DNA of 64,000 bases from Henriciella sp. Its GTDB lineage: Bacteria > Pseudomonadota > Alphaproteobacteria > Caulobacterales > Hyphomonadaceae. Of this stretch, positions 25,825 to 36,160 are shown piece by piece. Within the stretch, counting starts at the first letter, position 1. Every line of letters begins with the position of its first letter. The DNA lies in the NCBI RefSeq assembly GCF_029937755.1, contig NZ_JAPYPG010000001.1, positions 806,001 through 870,000 on the forward strand, written 5' to 3'. The notes beneath the pieces are model-generated. The model did not search any database, was not told where the DNA came from, and saw only the letters and a program-made list of their open reading frames with translations. The translations under genes and the position numbers were made by a program.

Positions 25825-25856
25825 CGCCCGGCATAAAGGCCGGGCGTTTGTCATTT
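25825..25856 (+). terminator. Rho-independent terminator after the DUF2141/DUF2306 genes
   Basis: Eight-base arms CGCCCGGC (25825-25832) and GCCGGGCG (25839-25846) enclose the loop ATAAAG, and TTTGTCATTT follows. This separates the DUF2306 gene from the PhoD-like gene starting at 25871. Confidence 0.75.
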
Positions 25857-25870
25857 CAGGGAGGCTATTC

Positions 25871-27064
25871 ATGGCGGTCAGATGGGCTGGACTTGTTGCA
25901 GGGGCGCTGACGCTGTCAGCCTGTGCGACCCAGGAGGGCGGCTCCGTGCTGCCGAATATTTTCGAGCCGGCACCGAAATCCGCCGTCGAGGCGCTCAACC
26001 GCTATTATGAGGACGTCCCGGCCTCGGCCCTGCCGAAAGCGCCTGAAGGCGTGCCGCTTCCCGCCAGCGATGCTGTTATCAGCCGCATCCTCGTCGCCTC
26101 GTGCAATGATGAGGAATTGCCGAGCCCGACCCTCGCCCAGCTCGCCACGGAAGAGGCCGACCTCTTCCTGATGATCGGCGACAATGTCTATGGCGACCGC
26201 GACGGCAAGGCCTATGCGATCAATGAGCCGGAACTGGATGAGCTGCGCGAAAGCTTTGCCGATCTGGCTACCCGCGAGGAATTCATCGCTGCGCGCTCGA
26301 AATTCCCGATGATGGTGGCGTGGGACGACCATGACTATGGCGCCAATGATGCGGGCAAGCACTTTCCGTTCAAGGCGTTCGCTGAGCGTATCCACGAGAC
26401 CTTCTGGGGGCTTGATGGTGAGGATGTCGGCGCCTGGCCGGGGACCTATTATGCGCGCAGCTTCGGTCCGGACGGCCAGCGCGTGCAGGTCATCATGCTC
26501 GACACCCGCTTCTTCCGCTCCGACCTGACGCCCACCGATGAGTACGGTGCCGAGGGCAAGGAACGCTACATTCCGACGCCTGAGGGCGATCCGCAGGACA
26601 TGCTCGGCTCCGAACAGTGGACCTGGCTTGAGAACCGGCTGCAGGACCCGGCGGATATCCGCATCGTGGTCTCGTCCATCCAGGTGATGCCGACCGTGCA
26701 TGGCTGGGAGGCCTGGTCTACCATGCCGAAGGAGCGCGAGCGGCTGTTCGATCTCGTCAATTCGACCGGGGCGGAAGGCGTCGTCTTCCTGACCGGAGAC
26801 CGGCATACCGGCTTCATCTATGAGGAGCGCGACGTGCTGCCCTATGCCGCCAATGAGCTGACGGCGTCCTCGCTCAATCTCAGCTTTGCCGACGAGAGCT
26901 CCGAGCGCGATGCCCGCCAGATCGGCGCGGCCTTTCCGCCGGAGAATTACGGCGCTGTCGAAATCGACTGGGAGGGCGAGACGCTTTCACTGATTCTCAA
27001 GGACAGTGAGGGCAAGACGGCACGGCGAAACGATATTGCCTTTTCCGATATCGGGGTCGATTAA
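25871..27064 (+). CDS. PhoD-like alkaline phosphatase/phosphodiesterase lipoprotein
   Basis: A 397-residue protein with a lipoprotein signal: LTLSAC places the lipidated cysteine at C18. The metallophosphatase core has FLMIGDNVYGDRDGK, then AWDDHDYGANDAGKHFP, LDTRFFRSDLT and FLTGDRHTGF in order, as in PhoD-like phosphatases; the aspartates, asparagine and histidines bind the two metals. It probably releases phosphate from phosphodiesters at the outer membrane or periplasm. GGGAGG precedes the ATG. No Pho box was identified. Confidence 0.87.
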   Translation: MAVRWAGLVAGALTLSACATQEGGSVLPNIFEPAPKSAVEALNRYYEDVPASALPKAPEGVPLPASDAVISRILVASCNDEELPSPTLAQLATEEADLFLMIGDNVYGDRDGKAYAINEPELDELRESFADLATREEFIAARSKFPMMVAWDDHDYGANDAGKHFPFKAFAERIHETFWGLDGEDVGAWPGTYYARSFGPDGQRVQVIMLDTRFFRSDLTPTDEYGAEGKERYIPTPEGDPQDMLGSEQWTWLENRLQDPADIRIVVSSIQVMPTVHGWEAWSTMPKERERLFDLVNSTGAEGVVFLTGDRHTGFIYEERDVLPYAANELTASSLNLSFADESSERDARQIGAAFPPENYGAVEIDWEGETLSLILKDSEGKTARRNDIAFSDIGVD

Positions 27065-27113
27065 GCGCCCAGGGTCGAGGGGCGATTCGCTTCACTGAAA
27101 GGCGCGCCACGCC

Positions 27114-28352
27114 ATGGCTGACTATCGCAACGTTTGGGCACTCATCGCCGCCGCTGCTTTCCTGCAGCTTGGCGGCGGCATCCTGGGCGTGGTCACGCCG
27201 CTCGGCCTGGAAACGCTGGGCGTCTCGCCCGGCATGATCGGGGCGATTGCCGCCGGACATGCGGTCGGTTTCATGGCGGGAGCGTGGACTTCGTCCAATG
27301 CGATCATCCTGTTCGGCAATATCCGTGTCTTCTCCGCGGCGGCCGCAGTGTGTGGCGCCAGCGTGCTGGCCATGCAGCTGGCGCTCGATCCGATCGGCTG
27401 GACGGTGATCCGGATTGTGCAGGGCGCAGCCTTCGCCTGGATGTTCTCCTCGATCGAATCCTGGCTCGGCGCGACGGTCTCGGCCAAGAGCCGGGGCAGT
27501 GTCAGCGGCTTCTACCATCTGATTGCCAAGTGTGCGCTTGTCCTCGGCCCCTTCTTCGTGGCCGGTCTCGCGCCGATCGACTTCCGGCCGTATCTCTGGT
27601 GCGCGATCTTCCTCGTCCTGTCGCTGCTGCCGGTCTGCCTGACGCGGCGGGGCGAACCGCCGGCGCCGAGCACTGAATATTTCGGCATTGTCCGGCTCTT
27701 CCATCTTGCGCCGGCCGCCGTGATCGCGGTCTTCCTTGCGGGCATCATCAATAGCGGCACGCTGGCCCTGCTGCCGATCTATGCCGGGGTTGCCCTGCCG
27801 GACGTGGTCGGCGGTGCGACTGGTGCGGCTGCGCTCGCTGCAGCCGCAGCCTGGGTTGGCGGGCTGATCAGCCAGTGGCCGGCCGGGCGCATCTCCGACC
27901 ATATCGACCGGCGCCTCGTGATTGCGGTGATGGCGGCGATTGCCGGGGCGGCGGCGCTGGTCCTCGGCCTGTTTCCGGGCCTGCCCTCGCGCACCATCAT
28001 GATTGTCCTGGCCGTCTGGGGCGCCGGGTCTCTGTCCTTCTACGGGATCGGCGTGGCGCATGCGATCGACCGGGCCGAAACCCACCAGATTGCGCGGGTC
28101 ATGTCCGGACTGCTTTTTGTCTGGGCGGCAGGCTCTGTGATCGGGCCGCCGCTGTCGGGCTTTGCGTTCAAACTGCCATTTACCCAGGGCGGACTGTTTC
28201 TTCTGGCTGCAATTCTGTCCGGCGTCCTGTGTTTCACGATGCTTATTCGCCGGGCGGCGCGCAAGGATGTGCCTCAGGAAGCGCAGGAACCGTGGAAAAT
28301 TACCCTTCCATCCACAGCGGAAGTTACAGAAATGGACCCCCGCACGGGTTAG
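27114..28352 (+). CDS. Major facilitator superfamily transporter
   Basis: A 412-residue membrane protein with about twelve hydrophobic segments in two six-helix halves joined by a short polar region (TRRGEPPAPSTEYFG, about 180-195). The motif-A-like loop GGLISQWPAGRISDHIDRRLV (about 247-267) is in the second half. The family resembles small YcaD/UMF1-like permeases, but the substrate cannot be predicted. It follows the PhoD-like gene by 49 bases in the same direction. The C-terminal tail of about 35 residues is hydrophilic. Long antisense frames here are shadows. Confidence 0.87.
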   Translation: MADYRNVWALIAAAAFLQLGGGILGVVTPLGLETLGVSPGMIGAIAAGHAVGFMAGAWTSSNAIILFGNIRVFSAAAAVCGASVLAMQLALDPIGWTVIRIVQGAAFAWMFSSIESWLGATVSAKSRGSVSGFYHLIAKCALVLGPFFVAGLAPIDFRPYLWCAIFLVLSLLPVCLTRRGEPPAPSTEYFGIVRLFHLAPAAVIAVFLAGIINSGTLALLPIYAGVALPDVVGGATGAAALAAAAAWVGGLISQWPAGRISDHIDRRLVIAVMAAIAGAAALVLGLFPGLPSRTIMIVLAVWGAGSLSFYGIGVAHAIDRAETHQIARVMSGLLFVWAAGSVIGPPLSGFAFKLPFTQGGLFLLAAILSGVLCFTMLIRRAARKDVPQEAQEPWKITLPSTAEVTEMDPRTG

Positions 28353-28385
28353 GAAAAGCTCAGTCCAGAAAGCGGACCCATTCGG

Positions 28386-28413
28386 TTGCGCCTCTGTTCT
28401 GCAGTGTTATAAG
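28386..28413 (+). promoter_or_regulatory. Candidate sigma-70-type promoter of sucCDAB
   Basis: TTGCGC (28386-28391) and TATAAG (28408-28413) are 16 bases apart in the 127-base gap before sucC. Transcription would start about 60 bases upstream of the sucC ATG. The match is fair, not perfect, so the call is tentative. Confidence 0.4.
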
Positions 28414-28479
28414 GCCACGAGTTTTCAGAGGGCCCAGCCGGCCCTGACCCGCCATTGATCCAAGAGGCCAATTCCACCC

Positions 28480-29673
28480 ATGAACATTCACGAATATCAG
28501 GCCAAAGCTGTCCTGAAGTCCTACGGTGCGCCTGTCGCAGACGGTGTCCCGGTGCTCTCGCTCGATGATGTCCAGAAGGCCGTCGACAGCCTTCCAGGCC
28601 CGCTCTGGGTCGTCAAAAGCCAGATCCATGCTGGCGGGCGCGGCAAGGGCAAGTTCGTGGAATCCGCAGCCGGTGAGAAGGGTGGCGTTCGCCTCGCCTT
28701 CAAAAAGGAAGAGGTGATGGAACATGCCAAGCAGATGCTCGGCAATCATCTCGTCACCGCGCAGACCAGCAAGGACGGCAAGCAGGTCAACCGCCTCTAT
28801 ATCGAAGACGGTGCCGACATCGACCGCGAGCTCTATCTCTCCGTCCTGATCGACCGTGCGACCGGTAAGCCGGCTTTCGTCGTCTCGACCGAAGGCGGCA
28901 TGGACATTGAGGCGGTCGCCGACGAGACGCCTGAGAAGATCCTGACGCTGCCGATCGACCCGATGGCTGGTGTGACGGATAAGGACAGCGAGCAGCTCTG
29001 CGATGCGCTGAAGCTCGAGGGCGATGCGCGCGCCGACGGCATGAAGCTCTTCCCGACGCTCTACAAGGCGTTCACGGAGAAGGACATGTCGATGCTGGAG
29101 ATCAATCCGCTCATCGTCATGGAGAACGGCCACCTGCGCGTCCTCGATGCCAAGGTCTCCTTCGACAGCAACGCGCTCTTCCGTCACCCCGACATTGTCG
29201 AGCTGCGTGACAAGACCGAAGAAGACGAGAAGGAAATCGAGGCGTCCGAATGGGACCTCGCCTATATCGCGCTCGACGGCACGATTGGCTGCATGGTCAA
29301 CGGCGCCGGTCTGGCCATGGCGACCATGGACATCATCAAGCTCTATGGCGAGGAGCCGGCGAACTTCTGTGATGTCGGCGGCGGCGCCAATGCCGAGAAG
29401 GTCGCAGCGGCCTTCAAGATCATCATGAAGGACCCGAACGTGAAGGGCATCCTGGTGAACATCTTCGGCGGCATCATGAAATGTGACGTCATTGCCGAGG
29501 GCGTGATCGAAGCCGTGAAAGAGACCAATCTTTCCGTTCCGCTGGTCGTTCGCCTCGAGGGTACGAATGTCGATGAGGGCAAGGCCATCATCAAGAATTC
29601 CGGCCTCAACGTGATCCCCGCCGACGATCTCGACGACGCGGCGAAGAAAATCACCGACGCGGTCAAAGGCTAG
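28480..29673 (+). CDS. sucC: Succinyl-CoA synthetase beta subunit (ADP/GDP-forming)
   Basis: A 397-residue subunit with an N-terminal ATP-grasp domain ([28 protein letters not shown]) and a C-terminal CoA-ligase-like domain ([20 protein letters not shown], then [13 protein letters not shown]). It forms a heterotetramer with SucD and makes ATP or GTP while converting succinyl-CoA to succinate. It heads sucCDAB; sucD follows after 57 bases. Length is standard. Unlike some relatives, no malate dehydrogenase gene lies directly upstream. Confidence 0.97.
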   Translation: MNIHEYQAKAVLKSYGAPVADGVPVLSLDDVQKAVDSLPGPLWVVKSQIHAGGRGKGKFVESAAGEKGGVRLAFKKEEVMEHAKQMLGNHLVTAQTSKDGKQVNRLYIEDGADIDRELYLSVLIDRATGKPAFVVSTEGGMDIEAVADETPEKILTLPIDPMAGVTDKDSEQLCDALKLEGDARADGMKLFPTLYKAFTEKDMSMLEINPLIVMENGHLRVLDAKVSFDSNALFRHPDIVELRDKTEEDEKEIEASEWDLAYIALDGTIGCMVNGAGLAMATMDIIKLYGEEPANFCDVGGGANAEKVAAAFKIIMKDPNVKGILVNIFGGIMKCDVIAEGVIEAVKETNLSVPLVVRLEGTNVDEGKAIIKNSGLNVIPADDLDDAAKKITDAVKG

Positions 29674-29730
29674 AGCTTTTCAAGATTCACCGCGCCCAGA
29701 CGGCGCGAAACAGTTTCAGGGACCCTATCA

Positions 29731-30633
29731 ATGTCCATCCTTATCGACTCCAATACCAAAGTCATCGTGCAGGGGCTGACCGGCAATACCGGTTCGTTCC
29801 ACACCAACCAGGCGCTGGAATATTACGGCACCAAGATGGTTGCCGGCACGCACCCGAAGAAGGCCGGCCAGAAATGGACGGCCGACAACGGCACCGAGCT
29901 GCCGATCTACGCCAATGCCGGCGAAGCCCGGGAAGCCACCGGCGCGACGGCCTCCGTCATCTATGTGCCGCCCGCCGGCGCTGCGGCCGCCATCGAGGAA
30001 GCCATCGATGCGGGTATCGAGCTGATCACCTGCATCACCGAGGGCGTTCCGGTGCTCGACATGGTGCGCGTGAAAGCGAAGCTCGAGAAATCAAACTCGC
30101 GCCTGATTGGCCCGAACTGCCCGGGCGTGCTCACCCCGGAAGAGTGCAAGATCGGCATCATGCCGGGCAAGATTTTCCAGAAGGGCTCCGTCGGCGTCGT
30201 GTCGCGCTCCGGCACGCTCACTTATGAAGCGGTGTTCCAGACCTCGCAGGCCGGCCTCGGCCAGACGACGGCTGTCGGCATTGGCGGCGACCCGGTCAAC
30301 GGCACCAACTTCATCGACGTGCTGGAGATGTTCCTCGCAGACGATGCCACCAAATCGATCATCATGATCGGTGAGATTGGCGGCTCGGCCGAGGAAGAAG
30401 CCGCCCAGTTCCTGAAGGACGAAGCCAAGAAGGGCCGCAAGAAGCCGATGGTCGGTTTCATCGCGGGCCGTACCGCGCCTCCGGGCCGCACGATGGGCCA
30501 TGCAGGTGCCATTGTTTCGGGCGGAAAAGGCGACGCGCCGTCCAAGATCGCGGCAATGGAAGAAGCTGGCATCAAGGTGTCACCCAGCCCTGCGCGGCTC
30601 GGCGATACCATGGTAGAGGTTCTTAAAGGTTAG
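29731..30633 (+). CDS. sucD: Succinyl-CoA synthetase alpha subunit
   Basis: A 300-residue subunit. The CoA-binding Rossmann region [19 protein letters not shown] is at 15-33, [20 protein letters not shown] at 127-146, and the active-site histidine that is phosphorylated is H257 in MGHAGAIV. It partners SucC in the substrate-level phosphorylation step of the TCA cycle. It is followed after 89 bases by sucA. All diagnostic motifs are intact and length is normal. Confidence 0.97.
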   Translation: MSILIDSNTKVIVQGLTGNTGSFHTNQALEYYGTKMVAGTHPKKAGQKWTADNGTELPIYANAGEAREATGATASVIYVPPAGAAAAIEEAIDAGIELITCITEGVPVLDMVRVKAKLEKSNSRLIGPNCPGVLTPEECKIGIMPGKIFQKGSVGVVSRSGTLTYEAVFQTSQAGLGQTTAVGIGGDPVNGTNFIDVLEMFLADDATKSIIMIGEIGGSAEEEAAQFLKDEAKKGRKKPMVGFIAGRTAPPGRTMGHAGAIVSGGKGDAPSKIAAMEEAGIKVSPSPARLGDTMVEVLKG

Positions 30634-30722
30634 TCCCGGACTATATGAGTTCGGATGGCGGCCAGACGAGGCCCGAAAGACCCCGCCGGGCCGTCCATGG
30701 AAGTTACGAGGACGGTGTTTAG

Positions 30723-33700
30723 ATGGCAGACGACGGATCACCGGTGACGGGCAAGCGCAGCACGCGGAATTCCGCGATGCTGGACACAGCTTTCCTTTAT
30801 GGCGGCAGCGCGGTCTGGATCGAGAAGATGCAGGCGGCCTTTGCGCGCGATCCCAATTCCGTGCCGGAAAGCTGGCGGGATTTCTTCCGCGAGCTGGGCG
30901 ACGAGCAGGGCTCGGCTGAACGCAATGCCGACGGTGCGAGCTGGAAGCGTGACCGCTGGCCGGCCCCGGCCGACGCCGACCAGGTTGCCGCCTTCGATGG
31001 CAACTGGGCGATGCTCGAGCCGAAGCTCAAGGACAAGATCAAGTCTGGCAAGCCGGGGGCTTCCGAGGCTGAAATCGAAGTCGCGGTGAAGGATTCGATC
31101 CGGGCGCTTATGATGATCCGCGCCTACCGGGTGCGCGGTCACCTGGCGGCCAATCTCGATCCGCTGACCATGCGCGATGTCGATGACCAGCCGGAGCTCG
31201 ATCCGAAGAGCTACGGTTTCGGTCCGGAGGATACCGACCGCAAGATCTATATCGATGGCTATCTCGGCGTCGATTACGCGACCATCCCGGAAATGGTCGA
31301 TATCCTGCGCCGAACCTATTGCTCGACCATCGGTGTCGAATTCCAGCACATCTCCTCGCCGGAGGAGAAATCCTGGCTGCAGGAACGCATCGAGGGCCCC
31401 GACAAGGGCGTCGCCTTCACCCCGGAAGGCAAGAAGGCAATCCTCGCCAAGCTGGTCGAAGCCGAGACGTTCGAACGCTTCCTGCACCGGCGCTATCCGG
31501 GCACGAAGCGTTTTGGCCTTGATGGTGGCGAAGCCGCTGTCCCGGCGCTCGAGCAGATCATCAAGCGCGGCGGTGCGCTTGGCGTGAACGAGATCGTTAT
31601 CGGCATGCCCCACCGGGGGCGCCTCAACATGCTGGCGGCCGTGATGGGCAAGCCGTATGAGAAGATCTTCCACGAATTCCAGGGCGGCTCGACGCAGGGC
31701 GCCGAAGGGTTCGGCTCCGGCGACGTGAAATACCACCTCGGCGCATCCTCGGATCGCAGCTTCGATGGCAATGACGTCCACCTGACCATGAACGCCAACC
31801 CGTCTCACCTCGAGGCGGTGAACCCGGTCGTGCTCGGGCGGACCCGCGCCAAGCAGGCGATGGAAGCCGAAGAGACCGAAAAGCTCGACCGCTCGCACAA
31901 GCTGCCGCTGCTGCTGCACGGCGATGCGGCGTTTGCCGGTCAGGGCGTCGTGGCGGAGTGTTTCGCGCTGTCGGGCCTGCAGGGCTATCGCACAGGCGGG
32001 ACGATCCACTTCATCGTCAACAACCAGATCGGCTTCACGACCAGCCCGATGTATTCGCGCTCCTCGCCTTATCCGTCAGACGTTGCGCTGATGGTGCAGG
32101 CGCCGATTTTCCATGTGAATGGCGATGACCCGGAAGCGGTGACCTATGTCGCCAAGGTGGCCACCGAATACCGCCAGAAATTCGGCAAGGACGTCGTCAT
32201 CGACATGTTCTGCTACCGGCGTTTCGGCCACAATGAGGGTGACGAGCCGATGTTCACCCAGCCGGTCATGTACAAGAAGATCAAGGGCCACGAATCGAGC
32301 CGCGAGATCTATGCCAGGCGGCTGGTCGAAGAGGGCCTGGTCACGGCTGAAGAGGTCGAGGGCCAGATCAAGGATTTCGAGGATTTCCTCGACAAGGCGT
32401 TCGATGAAGGCAAGGGGCTGAAGACCGAGAAGGCCGACTGGCTGGACGGCGAATGGTCCGGCCTCGGCCTGCCTGAAGATGATGAGCGGCGCGGCAAGAC
32501 CGGCGTCGCCAAGAAGAAGCTGCAGGAGATCGGTGAGACGATCACCACGGTTCCTGAGGGTGTCGAGGTTCACAAGACGCTGAAGCGGGTGATCGATGCA
32601 CGCAATGAGGCGGTCACCTCCGGCTCCGGCATCGACTGGGCGACGGCTGAGCATATGGCGTTTGCCACGCTGCTCGATGAAGGGTTCCCTGTGCGCCTGT
32701 CCGGTCAGGATTCTGCCCGCGGCACCTTCTCACAGCGCCACAGCCATTTTGTCGACCAGAAGACCGGCGAGCGCTACACGCCGCTGAACAATATCTCCGA
32801 AGGCCAGGCGCCTTATGAGGTGATTGATTCGCTGCTCTCGGAAGAGGCGGTTCTCGGCTATGAGTATGGCTACTCGCTGGCCGACCCGAATTGCCTGGTC
32901 CTCTGGGAAGCGCAATTTGGCGACTTCTATAATGGTGCACAGGTCTATTTCGACCAGTTCATCTCCTCGGCCGAGCGCAAATGGCTTCGGATGAGCGGTC
33001 TCGTCTGCCTGCTGCCGCACGGCTATGAAGGGCAGGGCCCGGAGCACTCCTCGGCCCGGCTCGAGCGCTTCCTGCAGATGTGCGCGGAAGACAATATGCA
33101 GGTCTGCAACCTGACGACGCCGGCCAACTATTTCCATGCGCTGCGCCGCCAGATCCACCGCGACTTCCGCAAGCCGCTGGTCATCATGACGCCGAAGTCT
33201 CTTCTGCGTCACAAGCTGGCGACGTCGGCCATCGACGATTTCAACACGAAATCCTCCTTCCACCGCATTCTGTGGGACGATGCCGAGACGCCGGGCCGCG
33301 AAGGCAAGGTGAAGCTGGCCAAGGACAACAAGATCCGCCGCGTCGTCATGTGCTCGGGCAAGGTCTATTATGACCTTTACGAAGCCCGTGAGGAGAAAGG
33401 CGCCGACGATATCTACCTGCTGCGCATCGAGCAGTTCTATCCGGTCCCGCGCAAGTCGCTGATGCAGGAACTGAAGCGCTTCAAGCAGGCCGAGATGATC
33501 TGGTGCCAGGAAGAGCCCCGCAATATGGGTGGCTGGACCTTCATGCGTGACGAGATCGAGTGGGCCTGCAACCAGGTCGGCTGTGAGCAGCCGCGCCCGA
33601 AATATGCCGGCCGTCCGCCGTCGGCGGCGACCGCCACTGGCCTTCTGGCCCAACACAACAAGGAAAAAGATGCTCTCATCGCTGCGGCGCTGGGTGACCA

Positions 33701-33731
33701 GCCGGTTGAAGACAGCATCGTCTCCGCCTGA
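30723..33731 (+). CDS. sucA: 2-oxoglutarate dehydrogenase E1 component
   Basis: A 1002-residue thiamine-diphosphate decarboxylase. The N terminus has the E1o-specific [21 protein letters not shown], used for E2 binding. [23 protein letters not shown] and [10 protein letters not shown] form the thiamine/magnesium region. [20 protein letters not shown] is a C-terminal-half signature. With SucB and a lipoamide dehydrogenase it converts 2-oxoglutarate to succinyl-CoA. It follows sucD and lies 28 bases before sucB. No lpd gene follows in this window, so E3 must be encoded elsewhere. Confidence 0.97.
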   Translation: MADDGSPVTGKRSTRNSAMLDTAFLYGGSAVWIEKMQAAFARDPNSVPESWRDFFRELGDEQGSAERNADGASWKRDRWPAPADADQVAAFDGNWAMLEPKLKDKIKSGKPGASEAEIEVAVKDSIRALMMIRAYRVRGHLAANLDPLTMRDVDDQPELDPKSYGFGPEDTDRKIYIDGYLGVDYATIPEMVDILRRTYCSTIGVEFQHISSPEEKSWLQERIEGPDKGVAFTPEGKKAILAKLVEAETFERFLHRRYPGTKRFGLDGGEAAVPALEQIIKRGGALGVNEIVIGMPHRGRLNMLAAVMGKPYEKIFHEFQGGSTQGAEGFGSGDVKYHLGASSDRSFDGNDVHLTMNANPSHLEAVNPVVLGRTRAKQAMEAEETEKLDRSHKLPLLLHGDAAFAGQGVVAECFALSGLQGYRTGGTIHFIVNNQIGFTTSPMYSRSSPYPSDVALMVQAPIFHVNGDDPEAVTYVAKVATEYRQKFGKDVVIDMFCYRRFGHNEGDEPMFTQPVMYKKIKGHESSREIYARRLVEEGLVTAEEVEGQIKDFEDFLDKAFDEGKGLKTEKADWLDGEWSGLGLPEDDERRGKTGVAKKKLQEIGETITTVPEGVEVHKTLKRVIDARNEAVTSGSGIDWATAEHMAFATLLDEGFPVRLSGQDSARGTFSQRHSHFVDQKTGERYTPLNNISEGQAPYEVIDSLLSEEAVLGYEYGYSLADPNCLVLWEAQFGDFYNGAQVYFDQFISSAERKWLRMSGLVCLLPHGYEGQGPEHSSARLERFLQMCAEDNMQVCNLTTPANYFHALRRQIHRDFRKPLVIMTPKSLLRHKLATSAIDDFNTKSSFHRILWDDAETPGREGKVKLAKDNKIRRVVMCSGKVYYDLYEAREEKGADDIYLLRIEQFYPVPRKSLMQELKRFKQAEMIWCQEEPRNMGGWTFMRDEIEWACNQVGCEQPRPKYAGRPPSAATATGLLAQHNKEKDALIAAALGDQPVEDSIVSA

Positions 33732-33759
33732 CCCGAACAAAGGACGAAACGGACAAATC

Positions 33760-35328
33760 ATGACTGACATTGTAGTGCCGCAGCTGGGCGAGAGCGTCAC
33801 CGAGGCGACCGTCGGACAGTGGCTGAAACAGGCAGGCGACACGGTCTCCAAGGACGAAGTTCTTGTCGAGCTCGAAACCGACAAGGTGTCTGTAGAGGTT
33901 GCCGCAACGGCAGATGGCACGCTGTCCGAGATCGTGGCCAATGAAGGCGACACCGTCGAGATCGGCGCCGTGCTCGGCCGGCTTGGCAGCGGGAACGGCG
34001 CTGCGGCGAAGTCCGATAATGGTTCAGCCAAGGCCGAAAAAGCCGAGAAGACTGAAGAGGCACCGAAGCAGAAGGCCGAAGCGCCCAAGCCATCCGGCGG
34101 CGGCAAGTCGGTCGATGTGCCGGTCCCGGCCATGGGTGAAAGCGTGACCGAGGGCACGATCGGTGAGTTCCTGAAGAAGGTCGGCGACAGCGTCTCCAAG
34201 GATGAGACCATCGTCGAGATCGAGACCGACAAGGTCGCGCTCGAAGTCCCGGCAACCGCAGACGGCACGATCGCTGAAATCCTCGTCGATGCCGGCGATA
34301 CGGTCGGGCCGGGCACGGTCATTGCGCGCATCAGCGAAGGTGGCAGTGCAGCGGCGTCCTCCTCGAAGGAACCCCGCGTGACCGAAGGCGCGCCGACCTC
34401 CGAAACCCCCGCCGAAACAGGCGAGTCGGCGTCTGGACAGGAAGACCGCCCGGTCTCCCCGTCCGTGCGCCGCATTTCCTCGGAAGCCGGCGTCGATCCG
34501 CAAAAAATCCCCGGCTCGGGCCGTGAAGGCCGCGCCACCAAGGCCGATGCGATGGAGTTTGTGAACAAGGCCGCCCAGTCGGGTGGCAGCCAGCAATCGC
34601 AGCAGTCCAAGACGCCCCGTGAAATCGGTCCGCGCGAAGAGCGCGTGAAGATGACGCGCCTGCGCCAGACCATCGCCCGGCGCCTCAAGGAGGCCCAGGA
34701 CACAGCCGCCATGCTCACCACATTCAACGATGTGGACATGACGGCAGTGATGGATCTGCGCTCACGCTACAAGGAGGCCTTCCTCGACAAGCACGGCGTG
34801 AAGCTCGGCTTCATGGGCTTCTTCGTGAAGGCCTGTGTGAATGCGCTGCAGGAAATCCCGGCGGTCAACGCCGAGATCGACGGCACGGACATCATCTACA
34901 AGAACCATTACGATATGGGCATCGCGGTCGGCACGGATCGTGGCCTCGTCGTGCCGGTGGTCCGCGACTGTGACGAGCTGTCGATCGCCGGTGTCGAAAA
35001 GGAAATCGGCAATCTCGGCAAGAAGGCGCGCGACGGTTCGCTGTCGATTGCCGACATGCAGGGCGGCACCTTCACCATCACCAATGGCGGTGTCTATGGC
35101 TCGCTGATGTCGACGCCGATCCTCAACCCGCCGCAATCCGGCGTGCTCGGCATGCACCGCATCGAGCAGCGCCCGGTCGCGATCAATGGCGAGGTGAAGA
35201 TCCGCCCGATGATGTATCTGGCGCTCTCCTATGACCACCGGATCGTCGACGGCAAGGAAGCCGTGACTTTCCTCGTACGCCTCAAAGAGGCGCTTGAGGA
35301 TCCGGAACGGATGATCCTCGACGTCTAG
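33760..35328 (+). CDS. sucB: 2-oxoglutarate dehydrogenase E2 component with two lipoyl domains
   Basis: A 522-residue dihydrolipoyl succinyltransferase, longer than the usual 400-420. Lipoyl domain 1 spans about 2-77 with lipoyl lysine K42 (ETDKVSVEV); lipoyl domain 2 spans about 117-193 with K158 (ETDKVALEV). Flexible linkers rich in Ala, Glu and Lys (80-115) and Ser, Thr and Glu (195-230) surround them. The peripheral subunit-binding domain is at about 231-268, and the catalytic domain ends with SYDHRIVDG (H493, D497). The frame begins 77 codons earlier inside sucA, but ATG at 33760 opens the lipoyl domain. It is the last gene of sucCDAB, followed by a terminator. Confidence 0.95.
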   Translation: MTDIVVPQLGESVTEATVGQWLKQAGDTVSKDEVLVELETDKVSVEVAATADGTLSEIVANEGDTVEIGAVLGRLGSGNGAAAKSDNGSAKAEKAEKTEEAPKQKAEAPKPSGGGKSVDVPVPAMGESVTEGTIGEFLKKVGDSVSKDETIVEIETDKVALEVPATADGTIAEILVDAGDTVGPGTVIARISEGGSAAASSSKEPRVTEGAPTSETPAETGESASGQEDRPVSPSVRRISSEAGVDPQKIPGSGREGRATKADAMEFVNKAAQSGGSQQSQQSKTPREIGPREERVKMTRLRQTIARRLKEAQDTAAMLTTFNDVDMTAVMDLRSRYKEAFLDKHGVKLGFMGFFVKACVNALQEIPAVNAEIDGTDIIYKNHYDMGIAVGTDRGLVVPVVRDCDELSIAGVEKEIGNLGKKARDGSLSIADMQGGTFTITNGGVYGSLMSTPILNPPQSGVLGMHRIEQRPVAINGEVKIRPMMYLALSYDHRIVDGKEAVTFLVRLKEALEDPERMILDV

Positions 35329-35359
35329 GCAAGGATCACACAGATTTTACCGAACTTCG

Positions 35360-35389
35360 CCCGGCGGCCCATCAGGGTCGCCGGGTTTT
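35360..35389 (+). terminator. Rho-independent terminator after sucCDAB
   Basis: Arms CCCGGCG (35360-35366) and CGCCGGG (35379-35385) form a seven-base GC stem followed by TTTT (35386-35389). It lies 31 bases after the sucB stop and overlaps the last codons of the convergent methyltransferase gene. Confidence 0.75.
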
Positions 35390-36052
35390 CCATGCCCGGA
35401 TAAGCAACATCTGAAAGACCTGATCGGGCGCGTTGAAGCCGGCTTTGACCATGGCGGATTCCACTTCGTCCGGTGTGTGAGCCGCGAAGTCCCGCCCGAA
35501 ATTGTCGACATGGGCCGAAACATTTTCCTCGGGGATGTCACTCAAGCGCAGCCCTGCCTGCCAGAGTTGCATAAGCGCTGTGAAGTCTGACGCATGGCGG
35601 TCTGCCGCAAGATCAGCCGAAATCAGTGTTCCGCCCGGCGCCAGCCGTTTGACAATCTCCCGGAAGAAGGCGGTGCGCGCCTCGAGGTCGGTCAGGAAGT
35701 GAGAGACGAGCAGGGCGGTTGCGCCGTCGAAAACTACCTTTTCCGAAAGGGTGTCGAGATAGCCCGCATGGAAGCTACAGCGCTCGAGCAGGCCAGCCTT
35801 GTCGAGCCGCCGTCTTGCGATATCGAGCATGGCGGGCGCTGGGTCCGCGAGCATGAAGTGCCAGCCCGGATTCGCTGCGCCCAGAGTCAGGACTTCCGTT
35901 CCGGTGCCGGCTCCGGCGCAGAGAATGCGTGCGTTTTCCGGAAGTTGGGAAAGGCCTAGGCGCGCAATGAGCTGCAAGCCATCGCGCGCGGCCGACATGC
36001 CTTCAAACTGTGTGTCATAAATCGCGGCATGCTCTTTTCCGAATGGCTCCAT
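35372..36052 (-). CDS. Class I SAM-dependent methyltransferase
   Basis: A 226-residue protein with a Rossmann methyltransferase core. ILCAGAGTGTEVLTLG at about 43-58 is motif I (AdoMet binding), FMLADPAPAMLDIARRRL follows with the acidic residue that holds the ribose, and LLVSHFL at about 113-119 is motif III/IV. The closest type is the ubiquinone/methyltransferase-12 group. The substrate is unknown. It is convergent with sucB, whose terminator overlaps its 3' end. Upstream are about 108 bases without a gene. Confidence 0.85.
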   Translation of the reverse strand: MEPFGKEHAAIYDTQFEGMSAARDGLQLIARLGLSQLPENARILCAGAGTGTEVLTLGAANPGWHFMLADPAPAMLDIARRRLDKAGLLERCSFHAGYLDTLSEKVVFDGATALLVSHFLTDLEARTAFFREIVKRLAPGGTLISADLAADRHASDFTALMQLWQAGLRLSDIPEENVSAHVDNFGRDFAAHTPDEVESAMVKAGFNAPDQVFQMLLIRAWKTRRP

Positions 36053-36160
36053 ATCGGCACCCCAAAATGTAATAACATCACATATAAGTGTTTCTGGAAT
36101 GCCGTCAACTGGAAGCGGTCTTCGGTGGTGCGCCTAAATTAGCGTTTGGCTGAGCGAACA

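Noticed and set aside
32730-34739. 669-codon open frame on the minus strand
   Set aside because: It runs antisense to sucA and sucB, is Ser/Ala-rich with no domain, and is explained by high third-position GC of the real genes.
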